Shown here: positions 5,995-6,502 of the stretch, piece after piece
Layout of the letters: each line of letters begins with the position of its first letter
How positions within the stretch are numbered: position 1 is the first letter of the stretch
Assembly: GCA_947177435.1 (NCBI GenBank)
Contig: CAMWUM010000109.1
Span: forward strand, 1-6,502
DNA length: 6,502 nt
Direction of reading: 5' to 3'
From: an uncultured Muribaculaceae bacterium
GTDB lineage: Bacteria > Bacteroidota > Bacteroidia > Bacteroidales > Muribaculaceae
Notes under the pieces: generated by a model
Databases searched by the model: none
Seen by the model: only the letters and a program-made list of their open reading frames with translations
What the model was told of the DNA's origin: nothing
Made by a program: the position numbers and the translations under genes

Positions 5995-6502
5995 ATGAGC
6001 AAACTTGAAGAAATCAAGAAGGAGCGCGTGGCCCAGGTCATGGCTGACCTCGCCAAGCGCGGCATCACCGACGTGAAGGAAGTTGTGTACAACCCCACTT
6101 ACGAAGAACTGTTCGTAGACGAGACCCTCCCCACCCTCGAGGGCTTCGAAAAGGGCCAGAACACCGAGCTCGACGCCGTCAACGTCATGACCGGCGTATA
6201 CACCGGCCGCTCGCCCAAGGACAAGTTCATCGTAATGGACGAGACCTCCAAGAACACCGTCTGGTGGACCACCCCTGAATACAAGAACGACAACAAGCCC
6301 GCCTCAGAAGAGGCTTGGGCCGCTTGCAAGGAACTCGCAGTAAAGGAGCTCTCCGGCAAGAAACTCTACGTAGTCGACGGCTTCTGCGGCGCCAACAAGG
6401 ACAGCCGCATGGCAGTGCGCTTCATCATGGAGGTGGCATGGCAGGCACACTTCGTGACCAACATGTTCATCGCTCCTACTGAGGAGGAACTCAAGGACTT
6501 CA
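5995..6502 (+). CDS. pckA: Phosphoenolpyruvate carboxykinase (ATP), N-terminal part
   Basis: The first 169 codons are present; the gene runs off the right edge, about one third of the usual length of roughly 535 residues. The enzyme interconverts oxaloacetate plus ATP with phosphoenolpyruvate, CO2 and ADP in the cytoplasm. In fermentative gut Bacteroidales it is generally thought to run in the CO2-fixing direction, feeding the fumarate/succinate branch and conserving ATP. The diagnostic stretch [12 protein letters not shown] occupies residues 67-78, with Arg72 corresponding to the substrate-binding Arg of the ATP-type family; the following [10 protein letters not shown] and [23 protein letters not shown] segments also fit this family. 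The N-terminus ([12 protein letters not shown]) suits the chosen ATG. The metal- and ATP-binding motifs lie beyond the window. No sign of disruption. Confidence 0.95.
   Translation, partial: MSKLEEIKKERVAQVMADLAKRGITDVKEVVYNPTYEELFVDETLPTLEGFEKGQNTELDAVNVMTGVYTGRSPKDKFIVMDETSKNTVWWTTPEYKNDNKPASEEAWAACKELAVKELSGKKLYVVDGFCGANKDSRMAVRFIMEVAWQAHFVTNMFIAPTEEELKDF

Overview
The window looks like chromosomal DNA of a gut-type Bacteroidota, order Bacteroidales, with a moderately GC-rich genome; Muribaculaceae or Prevotellaceae-like is my best guess. Three things point there. Three genes are preceded by boxes matching the Bacteroidetes -7 consensus TAnnTTTG, without Shine-Dalgarno sequences at the chosen starts. 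The secreted phosphoesterase ends in a Bacteroidales-style C-terminal tail (YDLxGRRV ... GIYIVNGxKM). The membrane protein and propeller pair resembles gene pairs known mainly from Bacteroidetes. No RNA gene, mobile element or CRISPR array is visible.

Layout. Positions 1-3364 hold a two-gene minus-strand operon: a polytopic membrane protein (1466-3364, DUF6057-like) followed 4 bp later by an envelope protein (1-1461) that joins a single c-type haem motif, CINCH, to a TolB/PD40-like beta-propeller. The propeller gene runs off the left edge. Positions 3365-3537 form a compact divergent promoter region with one -7 box per strand and two short dyads, one abutting the rightward -7 box. Positions 3538-5841 encode a secreted calcineurin-like metallophosphoesterase of 767 residues. 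Positions 5842-5994 are intergenic, with an A/T-rich stretch, a hairpin and a -7 box. From 5995 to the right edge is the 5' third of pckA, ATP-dependent phosphoenolpyruvate carboxykinase.

How they work together. The two minus-strand genes are almost certainly co-transcribed and probably act together at the cell envelope; the CxxCH motif suggests covalent haem and a redox or sensing role, but no substrate can be named. The phosphoesterase is a separate transcription unit. Its most notable property is architectural: a duplicated module of about 155 residues per copy appears to sit inside the phosphoesterase domain rather than after it. pckA is central metabolism and appears unrelated to the rest.
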